A stretch of DNA of 64,000 bases from positions 4,442,501 to 4,506,500 of the forward strand of contig NZ_JACYGY010000001.1 in the NCBI RefSeq assembly GCF_015221875.1. The letters are read 5' to 3'. Made by a program: the position numbers and the translations under genes. Source of the stretch: Dyadobacter subterraneus (GTDB lineage Bacteria; Bacteroidota; Bacteroidia; Cytophagales; Spirosomataceae). Each line of letters begins with the position of its first letter. The stretch's first letter is position 1. Positions 25,461 to 33,239 of this stretch are shown one piece after another. The notes beneath the pieces were generated by a model. That model did not search any database and had not been told where the DNA came from. It saw nothing but the letters and a program-made list of their open reading frames with translations.

Positions 25461-25703
25461 TCAGGCAACATTTTGTTTTTCAACAACGGAAAGCAATCCT
25501 TTGCTTGCACGCATTAGTCTTACTACGGAGTCAAATCCGATTCTGTCAGATGTTTCAACAATCAATGTCCCTACCAAATCTTTTCCCTGGCTTGTGAAAT
25601 TCAGGTGCTGGATTCTTGTACCACTTACAGATTCGACAAGTGAAGTTATTCTGTAAAGACTGATCGTATTAGGATAAATTAGACTGATCTGGTAAGTGCT
25701 CAT
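25461..25703 (-). CDS. Small hypothetical protein, possibly ACT-like fold
   Basis: 80 residues. The pattern of an initial strand (YQISLIYPN), helix with SLYRITSLVESVSGTRIQHLNFT, strands with DLVGTLIVETSD and a second helix IGFDSVVRLMRASKGLLSV is what an ACT domain would look like, and such domains bind amino acids. The resemblance is only in outline. It starts 37 bases downstream of the M19-like lipoprotein gene on the same strand and may be in its operon. Confidence 0.6.
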   Translation of the reverse strand: MSTYQISLIYPNTISLYRITSLVESVSGTRIQHLNFTSQGKDLVGTLIVETSDRIGFDSVVRLMRASKGLLSVVEKQNVA

Positions 25704-25740
25704 ACGTCTGTTTTTTATGATGAAGGTTTGTAACTGTCAA

Positions 25741-27009
25741 TTAATTTTTTGCTACTTCCGGTGATAATTTCTTCCCGGCATTTTTTTCAACTTCTTTAAA
25801 AACTCTGATAAAATTCCCTCCCCAGAGTTTTTTAATATCTTCTTCTGAATAGCCCCGTTTGATCAATTCCCTGGTAATATTCAGCCCCTCTCCCACATTT
25901 GCATAACCTTTGACCCCGCCGCCATGATTAAAATCTGAGCTGAAACCCACGTGATTGATTCCGATTAGTTTTACAGCACGGTCCACCGAATTGATGTATT
26001 CCGAAAGTGTTGCATACTTCCATTCGTTTCTTGAAAAATCCAGATATGCCGCTTTATATCTTGCGTAACCGGCCGAATCCAGTTTTTCTTTCGGATTATC
26101 TTTCCCGGCTACGAGTCCGAGCGGTTCAAAAATTTTCTTTTGATAATCTTCCTTGAATGCGGCCGTATCCTTCAAATACGCAGCAAAAGCAACAATATGA
26201 ACCACGCCGCCTTTGGCTGCAATTGCTTTTAATTCATCATCCGAAAGATTCCGGGTATTATCCACAACACTTTTTAGTCCGGAATGTGAAGCGATCACCG
26301 GGGCTTTACTAAGTTCCAAGGTTTGGTTAAGCGCTTTGGTAGTAAGCTGCGAAACGTCAATGATTATACCGAGCCTGTTTAAAATGGGTACGGCCTGCTT
26401 ACCAGTTGCCGTTAACCCGCCGGCTTCATCAGGTTTATCACCAAAACTTTCATTCGGCCTTGAAGAATCCGTCCAGTCGTTATTGCCAGCGTGTGAAAAA
26501 CCAAAAAGCCGGACGCCGTGCTTGTAATAATGCTCAATCAGGGAGGTATCCTTTCCAAGCGAAAGTGCATTCAGAAAACTTAACAAAATCCCGTGCTTTT
26601 TCTCTTTTACGGTTTTTTCAATGTCCTGTGATGATCTAATAAATTCCAGTTTGTCCGGATGTTTGTTGACAAAATCTTCAATCACAGCCAGTTTGGCATC
26701 AACCTGTTTTCTGGCCAAAGCTATATTTTCGGGTGTTCTTCTTAGCGGATCTGCAAAAAGTGCCAATGCGGCCACGTCCAGTTGTCCTTTTTCGAGTTTC
26801 GCCAAATCAATCTGATCGGCAGTTTCTGCTCCGGCGTCATTTCCTTTGGCATCAAAATCATCACGAATGTCAATATGCGTATCAATCGTTACCACAGAAT
26901 CATGAATTCTGGTCAACTCCTTTTCAGAGGGTTCGTCAGAAGTCTTTTTACTGCAAGAAAAATTCAGTGAAAGAATTAAGGCAAACGCGGATATAACTAT
27001 TTTTTTCAT
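25741..27009 (-). CDS. M19 (renal dipeptidase-like) lipoprotein with altered metal site
   Basis: 422 residues. Lipoprotein signal: lipobox LNFSC, lipidated Cys19. The fold matches M19 membrane dipeptidases: TIDTHID (H45, D47), YYKHGVRLFGFSHAGNND, VIASHSGLK (H242), NHVGFSSDFNHGG and GGNFIRVF. Two usual zinc ligands are replaced: the bridging Glu (normally IEGG) reads SFLN, with Leu146 at that place, and the His of DLSH is Gln221 in DVSQ. The dizinc site may therefore be lost or changed. Faces the divergent metNIQ operon over a 417-base gap. Alignment of the two positions is by eye. Confidence 0.85.
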   Translation of the reverse strand: MKKIVISAFALILSLNFSCSKKTSDEPSEKELTRIHDSVVTIDTHIDIRDDFDAKGNDAGAETADQIDLAKLEKGQLDVAALALFADPLRRTPENIALARKQVDAKLAVIEDFVNKHPDKLEFIRSSQDIEKTVKEKKHGILLSFLNALSLGKDTSLIEHYYKHGVRLFGFSHAGNNDWTDSSRPNESFGDKPDEAGGLTATGKQAVPILNRLGIIIDVSQLTTKALNQTLELSKAPVIASHSGLKSVVDNTRNLSDDELKAIAAKGGVVHIVAFAAYLKDTAAFKEDYQKKIFEPLGLVAGKDNPKEKLDSAGYARYKAAYLDFSRNEWKYATLSEYINSVDRAVKLIGINHVGFSSDFNHGGGVKGYANVGEGLNITRELIKRGYSEEDIKKLWGGNFIRVFKEVEKNAGKKLSPEVAKN

Positions 27010-27145
27010 TCCTTGGTTTTGATTAGACCTGACAAATCAGTACTGAGCAATAAACCGGGCGCGCAGGAAAATTCCCGGATTTTGTTCCGGTAAAATCATC
27101 AAGCTAATCAAGGTGGTTTTAATCATTCGCTGGTTAAGCGTAAGA

Positions 27146-27153
27146 CAAAGATA
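27146..27153 (-). promoter_or_regulatory. Candidate -7 element of the M19 lipoprotein gene
   Basis: Minus strand TATCTTTG, an exact TAnnTTTG match, giving a leader of about 130 bases. No clear -33 TTG. Confidence 0.35.
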
Positions 27154-27374
27154 TGGGAAGAAATTTATTTACTCTATAAAGTCAGTAGAGTTTTAAAGAG
27201 TATTCTGGATTCATACCACCAGACACCTGGTAATTTGTTTGATTTTAGAGAAGTTGTAAATTTTCACAAGAGCAATTAACGAAGAAAATATAATTTTCCG
27301 GTGTTTTATTAATAAGCAAAAAACATAGTCTACTTATTTAATATAGTAATTAAGCAGTTTTTATATTTCGGAAT

Positions 27375-27382
27375 TAAGTTTG
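27375..27382 (+). promoter_or_regulatory. Candidate -7 element of metNIQ
   Basis: TAAGTTTG, an exact TAnnTTTG match 44 bases before the metN ATG. -33 box unclear. Confidence 0.35.
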
Positions 27383-27426
27383 CTTAAATTGCACGGATTA
27401 TTGCACTCACCTGCCGCAAAATAGAA

Positions 27427-28458
27427 ATGATAGAATTAAGGAATGTTACCAAAACTTTTTATCAAAAAGACAAACAGATTGATGCGCTTTCCAACGTTTC
27501 CTTAATCGTTGAGGCCGGAAAGATTTTTGGTGTTATAGGAACTTCGGGGGCTGGCAAAAGTACCCTGATCCGTTGTGTGAATTTGCTTGAAAAACCCACT
27601 TCGGGAGAAATTATTGTAGATGGCGTTAATCTTACGAATCTTTCTTCTTCGCAGCTTGCCAAAGAGAGAAGGCATATCGGAATGATTTTCCAGCACTTCA
27701 ACTTACTTTCTTCCAGAACCGTTTCTGAAAATATTGCTTTCCCGCTCGAACTGGACGGCATGCCCAAAGACAAGATCAAGGAAAGAGTTTTCGATTTATT
27801 GAAACTGGTTGGACTTCTTGAAAAAGCGGACGATTATCCTGCCAATTTATCCGGCGGACAAAAACAACGAGTAGCCATTGCAAGAACATTAGCCAGTAAT
27901 CCAAAAGTATTACTTTGCGATGAGGCCACAAGCGCGCTGGATCCCGCAACGACAAAATCCATATTGAATTTATTAAAGGATATCAATCAGCGGCTCGGCA
28001 TTACGATTTTGCTTATCACACATGAAATGAATGTGGTGAAATCCATTTGTGATTCAGTGGCTGTGATCAGCAATGGAAAACTGATCGAACAGGGCTCCGT
28101 CGGAGATATTTTCCTTCATCCCAAAACTGAACTTGCCAAAGAATTTATCGCTTCATCTTTAAATATTGAAGTACCGGTTTTGTATAAAAACAGGTTGGAA
28201 CATACCAGTTTAAAAAATCATCATCCGCTTTTGAAACTGGAATTAACCGGAAAATCTGTTGATGAGCCCATTTTGTCCCAAGCTGCAAGATTATTTGATG
28301 TGGATACCAAAATTATTACCGCACAAATGGATCAGGCAGGTGAAGCAAGTTTTGGTGTGATACTGATCGAGCTTTCCGGAAACGCGAAAAACTGCCAGGA
28401 GGCGATTAATTATTTTATTGATAAACACATTATTGTAGAAATTGTAGGTTATGTATGA
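27427..28458 (+). CDS. metN: Methionine ABC transporter ATP-binding protein
   Basis: 343 residues. Walker [10 protein letters not shown] (38-46), Q-loop [13 protein letters not shown], signature [12 protein letters not shown], Walker [14 protein letters not shown] and switch His in [10 protein letters not shown]. The last 80 residues form the regulatory NIL domain of MetN, which binds methionine and inhibits transport. It energises import of methionine by MetI and MetQ, encoded downstream in the same operon. The 8-base overlap with metI indicates coupled translation. Start ATG 27427. Confidence 0.93.
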   Translation: MIELRNVTKTFYQKDKQIDALSNVSLIVEAGKIFGVIGTSGAGKSTLIRCVNLLEKPTSGEIIVDGVNLTNLSSSQLAKERRHIGMIFQHFNLLSSRTVSENIAFPLELDGMPKDKIKERVFDLLKLVGLLEKADDYPANLSGGQKQRVAIARTLASNPKVLLCDEATSALDPATTKSILNLLKDINQRLGITILLITHEMNVVKSICDSVAVISNGKLIEQGSVGDIFLHPKTELAKEFIASSLNIEVPVLYKNRLEHTSLKNHHPLLKLELTGKSVDEPILSQAARLFDVDTKIITAQMDQAGEASFGVILIELSGNAKNCQEAINYFIDKHIIVEIVGYV

Positions 28459-29104
28459 TTCATTGACAACCCTGGTACTGCAAGGAACGCTGGAAACAGT
28501 GGTGATGACTTTCGTTTCAGGATTTTTTGGTTTTGCCATGGGTCTGCCTGTCGGAATTCTTCTCTTTTTGACACGAAAAGGACAGGTTTTAGAGCATAAA
28601 ATATTCAACCGGGTACTTTCGGTTATTGTAAATATTTTCCGTTCGATCCCATTTATAATACTAATTGTCTGGATGATACCTTTCACCCGGGCATTGGTTG
28701 GGACTTCTATTGGTGTAAGTGCTGCGCTTGTTCCGCTGAGTATCGGGGCAGCTCCATTTATTGCCAGAATGGTGGAGAACAGCTTGATCGAAGTTCCGTC
28801 CGGACTTATTGAAGCGGCCAGAGCCATGGGTGCAACACCTTTTCAGATAGTTTGGAAGGTTTTACTGCCGGAAGCACTTCCTTCTTTGATCAATACTGCA
28901 TCCATTACATTAATTACACTCGTGGGATATTCTGCCATGGGCGGCGCTGTGGGTGCCGGTGGTTTGGGACAGATCGGGTATCAATATGGTTATATCGGAT
29001 ATGATGCGGTGATCATGAATACGGTACTGATCCTGCTTGTTTTACTGGTTTTCCTGATTCAGTTTTCAGGAGACAGGATTTCAAAAAGTGTAGATCATAG
29101 ATAA
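28451..29104 (+). CDS. metI: Methionine ABC transporter permease
   Basis: 217 residues with five membrane helices and the permease EAA loop [26 protein letters not shown], which contacts MetN. Sequence of MetI type: [32 protein letters not shown] and [21 protein letters not shown] (spaced here only for length). It overlaps metN by 8 bases and is followed 51 bases later by metQ. Confidence 0.93.
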   Translation: MYDSLTTLVLQGTLETVVMTFVSGFFGFAMGLPVGILLFLTRKGQVLEHKIFNRVLSVIVNIFRSIPFIILIVWMIPFTRALVGTSIGVSAALVPLSIGAAPFIARMVENSLIEVPSGLIEAARAMGATPFQIVWKVLLPEALPSLINTASITLITLVGYSAMGGAVGAGGLGQIGYQYGYIGYDAVIMNTVLILLVLLVFLIQFSGDRISKSVDHR

Positions 29105-29155
29105 GATTAGTAGCATTGATATAAAACTCATTAACAATACTTTAAATAAAAATTT

Positions 29156-29977
29156 ATGCTTTTAAAATTGAAAAACCTTTCTCTCATTTTATCAATAGCA
29201 GCTTCGATCTCACTTTTTGGTTGCGCTGGGAATTCTAAAAAGGATGATCCGAATTTTATAAAAGTGGGTGTTTCTGCCGGTCCGGAATTTAAGGTAGCGC
29301 AGGCTGCGCAAAAAGTTGCCAAAGAAAAATACAACCTGGAAGTTGAGCTTGTTGCATTTACAGATTACGTTATGCCAAACGAAGCGTTGAACCAGGGCGA
29401 CATTGATGCAAATGCATTTCAGCACAAACCATATCTGGATGAACAAGCCAGGCAGCGCGGCTACAAACTGGCCATAGTTGGAAAAACCTTCATCTATCCG
29501 ATTGCTGCGTACTCCAAAAAAATCAAAAACATTTCAGAGTTAAAACCTGAGAGTACGATCATCATACCTAACGATCCGACAAACGGCGGACGCTCGCTGC
29601 TGCTTTTGCAGAAATACGGTCTTTTGAAATTGAAAGATGGCGTTGGTTTACTTCCAAAAGTTACGGACATCGTGGAAAACCCAAAATCGCTAAAAATTCT
29701 TGAACTCGAAGCTCCGCAGCTTCCAAGGTCTTTGGACGATAAAGAAGTCGTTATTGCCATTATCAACAATACTTTTGCCGGTCAGATCGGTCTGACTGCC
29801 AAACGTGATGGCATTATGGTTGAAGACAGCGATTCGCCTTATGTGAATTTGATTGTAACCCGGGAGGACAATAAAGATCAGGAAAAAATTAAAAAATTCG
29901 TTAAGGCATACCAGTCTGACGAAGTAGCAAAAGTAGCTGAAATTGAATTCAAAGGAGGCCAGATTAAAGGCTGGTAA
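29156..29977 (+). CDS. metQ: Methionine-binding lipoprotein (NlpA family)
   Basis: 273 residues. Lipobox SLFGC gives lipidated Cys23. The mature part has the NlpA/MetQ signature: VGVSAGPEFKVAQAAQKVAKEKYNLEVELVAFTDYVMPNEALNQGDIDANAFQHKPYLD in outline, then IAIYSKKIKNISEL-like wording and IPNDPTNGGRSLLLLQ. It captures methionine (D- or L-) outside the cytoplasmic membrane and delivers it to MetI. Third gene of the operon, followed by a strong terminator. Confidence 0.93.
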   Translation: MLLKLKNLSLILSIAASISLFGCAGNSKKDDPNFIKVGVSAGPEFKVAQAAQKVAKEKYNLEVELVAFTDYVMPNEALNQGDIDANAFQHKPYLDEQARQRGYKLAIVGKTFIYPIAAYSKKIKNISELKPESTIIIPNDPTNGGRSLLLLQKYGLLKLKDGVGLLPKVTDIVENPKSLKILELEAPQLPRSLDDKEVVIAIINNTFAGQIGLTAKRDGIMVEDSDSPYVNLIVTREDNKDQEKIKKFVKAYQSDEVAKVAEIEFKGGQIKGW

Positions 29978-29998
29978 AATTCGAAATAATCAAATATT

Positions 29999-30048
29999 AA
30001 ATCCCGGAGTGCTGTTTCATTTAATGAAATGGTACTCCGGGATTTTTA
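29999..30048 (+). terminator. Intrinsic terminator of metNIQ
   Basis: Perfect 12-base arms AAATCCCGGAGT (29999-30010) and ACTCCGGGATTT (30034-30045), T-run to 30047. Confidence 0.9.
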
Positions 30049-30169
30049 TTTGATTAATTTATATACTTATCCTATTAACTTTATAGACTGCAAATCAAAT
30101 TGACTATATTGCACTTGAAAGCGGGAAATACATTTCTTCCGCTTTGTATAAACCCGGGCAGACCGGCTC

Positions 30170-32698
30170 ATGCTGAAAAAATATGCGAAACTTATGCAAC
30201 CAGGTATGAAAAGATTTTTGCTAACAGGATTTTTACTAATAAAGATTATGACTCCCATCCAGCTGCACGCACAGGCATTATATAAACCTTCATCATCCAA
30301 AATTCTGCAAAGCATACAAAAACTCAATGTGCTTGGTAATGTTCTTTATTTCGGAGCGCATCCGGATGATGAAAATCCCACGCTCATTGCTTACATGGCC
30401 AATGAAAAACTTTATAACACAGCCTATTTTTCCCTGACGCGCGGTGACGGCGGACAGAATATGATTGGCAGTGAAATGAAGGAGAATCTTGGCATACTAA
30501 GAACTCAGGAACTTTTGCAGGCGAGAAAAATTGACGGCGGACAACAGTTTTTTTCCCGCGCCGTTGACTTTGGTTTTTCAAAAAGCGCAGAAGAGGTTTT
30601 CACGATATGGGATAAAGAAAAGATACTTTCTGATGCAGTCTGGGTGATCCGTAAATTCAAACCGGATCTGATCATCAGCCGTTTTCCGCCTGATGAAAGA
30701 GCTGGCCATGGTCAGCATATCGCCTCAGCCATTCTTGTTGAAGAAGCTTTTGAAGCTGCCGGAGATCCGGCCAGATTTCCTGAACAATTACAATTTGTTC
30801 AAGTCTGGAAAGCAAAAAGACTGGTTTGGAATGCTGGTATGTGGTGGAATCAGAGAAGGGATAAAGTTGATGAAAAAGAAGCGCAGGAATATATCAAACT
30901 GGATGTTGGCGGATTTAATCCTTTGCTTGGAAAATCTTACGGAGAAATTGCCGCAGAAAGTCGCAGCTTGCACAGAAGCCAGGGATTTGGAACGGTAGGT
31001 TTTCGTGGAAGCCTGACAGAATATTTCGCGCATGTGAAGGGTGTAAAAGCCTCACATGATTTAATGGATGGCATTTCTACCAATTGGACGCGTGTCAAGG
31101 GAGCGCAGGAAATTAGCAGACTGATTTCAAAAGCAGAAGATTCTTTCAAACTTACCAATCCGTCACTGGTTGTTCCTCAACTTTTGACCATAAAAAACGC
31201 GCTTGAAAAATTACCTGATGGTTACTGGAAACAGACCAAACTAAAAGATCTGAACAAAGTAATCCAGGATGCGCTCGGGTTATTTATTCAGGTAACCTCA
31301 TCAGACAATTCTTACACGCCCGGTCAGAAAATGCAATTTCAGGTTGAAGCGATCAACCGGTCTTCGATCCCGGTTACTATTAAGAAAATAAGTTTTCCGT
31401 TTGATAAAAAAGATTCGATTATCAATTCAGAACTGGCTCACAACCAGGATTTCACACTTTCTGAATTCGTTGAAATTCCTCAGAAAGCAGATTATTCCCA
31501 GCCTTACTGGTTGAAAAAAGATGTTGGTCCTGGCCTTTTTGTAATTGACAAACAACAGGAAAGGGGTGTGCCCGAAAACAGGCCGGTTGCTGAACTGACC
31601 TTTAATCTGGAAATTTCCGGTCATTCAGTTTCCTATAAAATTCCTGTAATTTATCAAAAAACAGATCCGATATTAGGTGAAGTTTATCAGCCCGTTGTGA
31701 TTACGCCGCCGGTTTATGTTTCGGTTAGTGAAAAGGTTTATTTATTTGACAAACAGATCGATAAGAAAGTAAATGTGGTGATCAAAGCCGGGAAAGATAA
31801 TGTTTCAGGAAATGTGAGATTGAAAATTCCGGAAGGCTGGCGGGTTACTCCTTCTTCTTTTGCGTATAATCTCAAAACAAAAGGAGCCGAGCAATGTGCA
31901 GATTTCCAGCTTTTTCCGCCAAAAGAAGCCAGTGAAGGTGAAATTATTGCCGAGGCCAGTTTTGAAGATAAAACCTATGACCGAAGTCTTGGCCAAATAA
32001 GTTATAACCACATACCATCTCAGGTTTATTTTCCGCAGGCAAAAGCCAAGGTTGTAAAGGTTACCATTAGCAAAACAAACGGATTGATCGGTTATATCAA
32101 AGGTGCAGGTGATCTTGTTCCGGCGAGCCTTCAACAGATTGGCTACAATGTTGTTTTATTGGAGGACAGCGATATTTCGGACGAAAAACTCCAAAAATAC
32201 GACGCGGTAGTTATCGGCGTAAAGGCTTATAATATTGTAGAAAGATTAAAAGTGATTAACCCCGTTTTGCTTCATTATGTGGAGAACGGCGGCAATCTGA
32301 TTGTTCAGTATAATTCGGATCAGGGACTTTTGATGCAGAATTTCGGGCCCTACCCTTTCAAGGTTTCCAGCAAACGGGTAACAGTGGAAGGCGCAGAAGT
32401 TCGGTTTATAAAACCTGATTGCCAGGCGCTGAATTATCCCAACAAAATAACACAAAAAGATTTTGACGGCTGGGTGCAGGAACGCAGCTTATACCAACCT
32501 GAAAGCTGGTCAGAGAAGTATGAAACCGTGATTTCCTGCAACGATCCGGGCAGTGAGAAACTTGATGGCGGAATTTTGATTGCCAAATATGGTAAAGGAA
32601 ATTACGTCTATACAACCATGAGCTGGTTCAGACAATTACCGGCTGGCGTTCCGGGTGCTTACCGTATTTTTTCAAATTTGATTTCTTTGGGAAGATAA
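30170..32698 (+). CDS. Secreted PIG-L (LmbE) deacetylase with C-terminal accessory domains
   Basis: 842 residues, or 830 from the ATG at 30206 (MKRFLLTGF), which gives a cleaner signal peptide. The N-terminal third is a PIG-L deacetylase with the zinc motif GAHPDDENP and the later HGQH; such enzymes remove N-acetyl groups from sugars. Then come an Ig/NPCBM-like beta region (about 380-640, NEW3-type wording such as SVSEKVYLFDKQIDKKVNVVIKAGKDNVSG in outline) and a final GATase/ThuA-like domain (about 650-842: NGLIGYIKGAGDLVPASLQQIGY). Extracytoplasmic glycan deacetylation is inferred. Confidence 0.87.
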   Translation: MLKKYAKLMQPGMKRFLLTGFLLIKIMTPIQLHAQALYKPSSSKILQSIQKLNVLGNVLYFGAHPDDENPTLIAYMANEKLYNTAYFSLTRGDGGQNMIGSEMKENLGILRTQELLQARKIDGGQQFFSRAVDFGFSKSAEEVFTIWDKEKILSDAVWVIRKFKPDLIISRFPPDERAGHGQHIASAILVEEAFEAAGDPARFPEQLQFVQVWKAKRLVWNAGMWWNQRRDKVDEKEAQEYIKLDVGGFNPLLGKSYGEIAAESRSLHRSQGFGTVGFRGSLTEYFAHVKGVKASHDLMDGISTNWTRVKGAQEISRLISKAEDSFKLTNPSLVVPQLLTIKNALEKLPDGYWKQTKLKDLNKVIQDALGLFIQVTSSDNSYTPGQKMQFQVEAINRSSIPVTIKKISFPFDKKDSIINSELAHNQDFTLSEFVEIPQKADYSQPYWLKKDVGPGLFVIDKQQERGVPENRPVAELTFNLEISGHSVSYKIPVIYQKTDPILGEVYQPVVITPPVYVSVSEKVYLFDKQIDKKVNVVIKAGKDNVSGNVRLKIPEGWRVTPSSFAYNLKTKGAEQCADFQLFPPKEASEGEIIAEASFEDKTYDRSLGQISYNHIPSQVYFPQAKAKVVKVTISKTNGLIGYIKGAGDLVPASLQQIGYNVVLLEDSDISDEKLQKYDAVVIGVKAYNIVERLKVINPVLLHYVENGGNLIVQYNSDQGLLMQNFGPYPFKVSSKRVTVEGAEVRFIKPDCQALNYPNKITQKDFDGWVQERSLYQPESWSEKYETVISCNDPGSEKLDGGILIAKYGKGNYVYTTMSWFRQLPAGVPGAYRIFSNLISLGR

Positions 32699-32792
32699 TT
32701 TTGATTGAATTCCAGTCTCTTACGGCATAATTTTTTCTGAGTTTTCAACAAACCATATTGAATAAAACTTAGAAAAATTAATTTTCAACCGT

Positions 32793-33161
32793 ATGGAAAA
32801 TCAACATAAAACATCAGATAACAAAGCCAGAGAAGTTGTGCTGGCCTACATAAAAGCTTTGAACGATGAAGATTTTGAAGCCGCAAGAAAACTGGTTAAT
32901 CACGACCTGACTTTTGACGGCGTTCTTGGGAAAAGAGACGGCGCCGACGCTTATTTCAAGGACATGGAAAAAATGAAATTCAAGTATAAAGTCCATAAAG
33001 TTTTCAGTGACGGAAACGATGTTTGTTTGTTTTATGATGTAGATATGGGTAGTGCAACAGCATTAACCAGCGGCTGGTATCACCTGAAATATGGAAAAAT
33101 CAGCTCACTCAAAGTCATTTTTGACCCGCGTCCAATACTGGAAGCTTCTAATAAAAAATAA
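32793..33161 (+). CDS. NTF2-like (SnoaL-type) protein
   Basis: 122 residues of the nuclear-transport-factor-2-like cone fold: helix VVLAYIKALNDEDFEAARKLVNHDLTFDG, then YFKDMEKMKFKYKVHKVFSDGNDVCLFYDVDMG and a last strand ending KVIFDPRPIL. These small proteins are enzymes (isomerases, cyclases, hydrolases) or ligand-binding domains; nothing here fixes the function. No signal peptide. It stands 94 bases after the PIG-L gene. Confidence 0.8.
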   Translation: MENQHKTSDNKAREVVLAYIKALNDEDFEAARKLVNHDLTFDGVLGKRDGADAYFKDMEKMKFKYKVHKVFSDGNDVCLFYDVDMGSATALTSGWYHLKYGKISSLKVIFDPRPILEASNKK

Positions 33162-33239
33162 TTCATAGTCTCTTTACCGGCCAGAGAAGTAATAATGCTG
33201 TTGATTGTCAAAGTTGGCAATGTTATAACCGCTTGTTGC

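Larger units (their letters stand above)
27010..27426. other. Divergent intergenic region between the M19 lipoprotein and metN
   Basis: 417 bases with candidate -7 elements for both sides, a short dyad ACTCTA-N9-TAGAGT (27171-27191), and a 29-codon minus-strand frame (27037-27126) that may be chance. I looked for a SAM riboswitch before metN and saw none of its conserved segments. Confidence 0.5.

Noticed and set aside
27037..27126. 29-codon frame in the leader of the M19 lipoprotein gene
   Set aside because: No codon enrichment or stem-loop that would suggest regulation; it lies in a long gap where such frames are expected by chance.
27183..27426. Possible SAM riboswitch before metN
   Set aside because: None of the conserved SAM-I or SAM-II segments is visible and the region is AT-rich without the expected stems.
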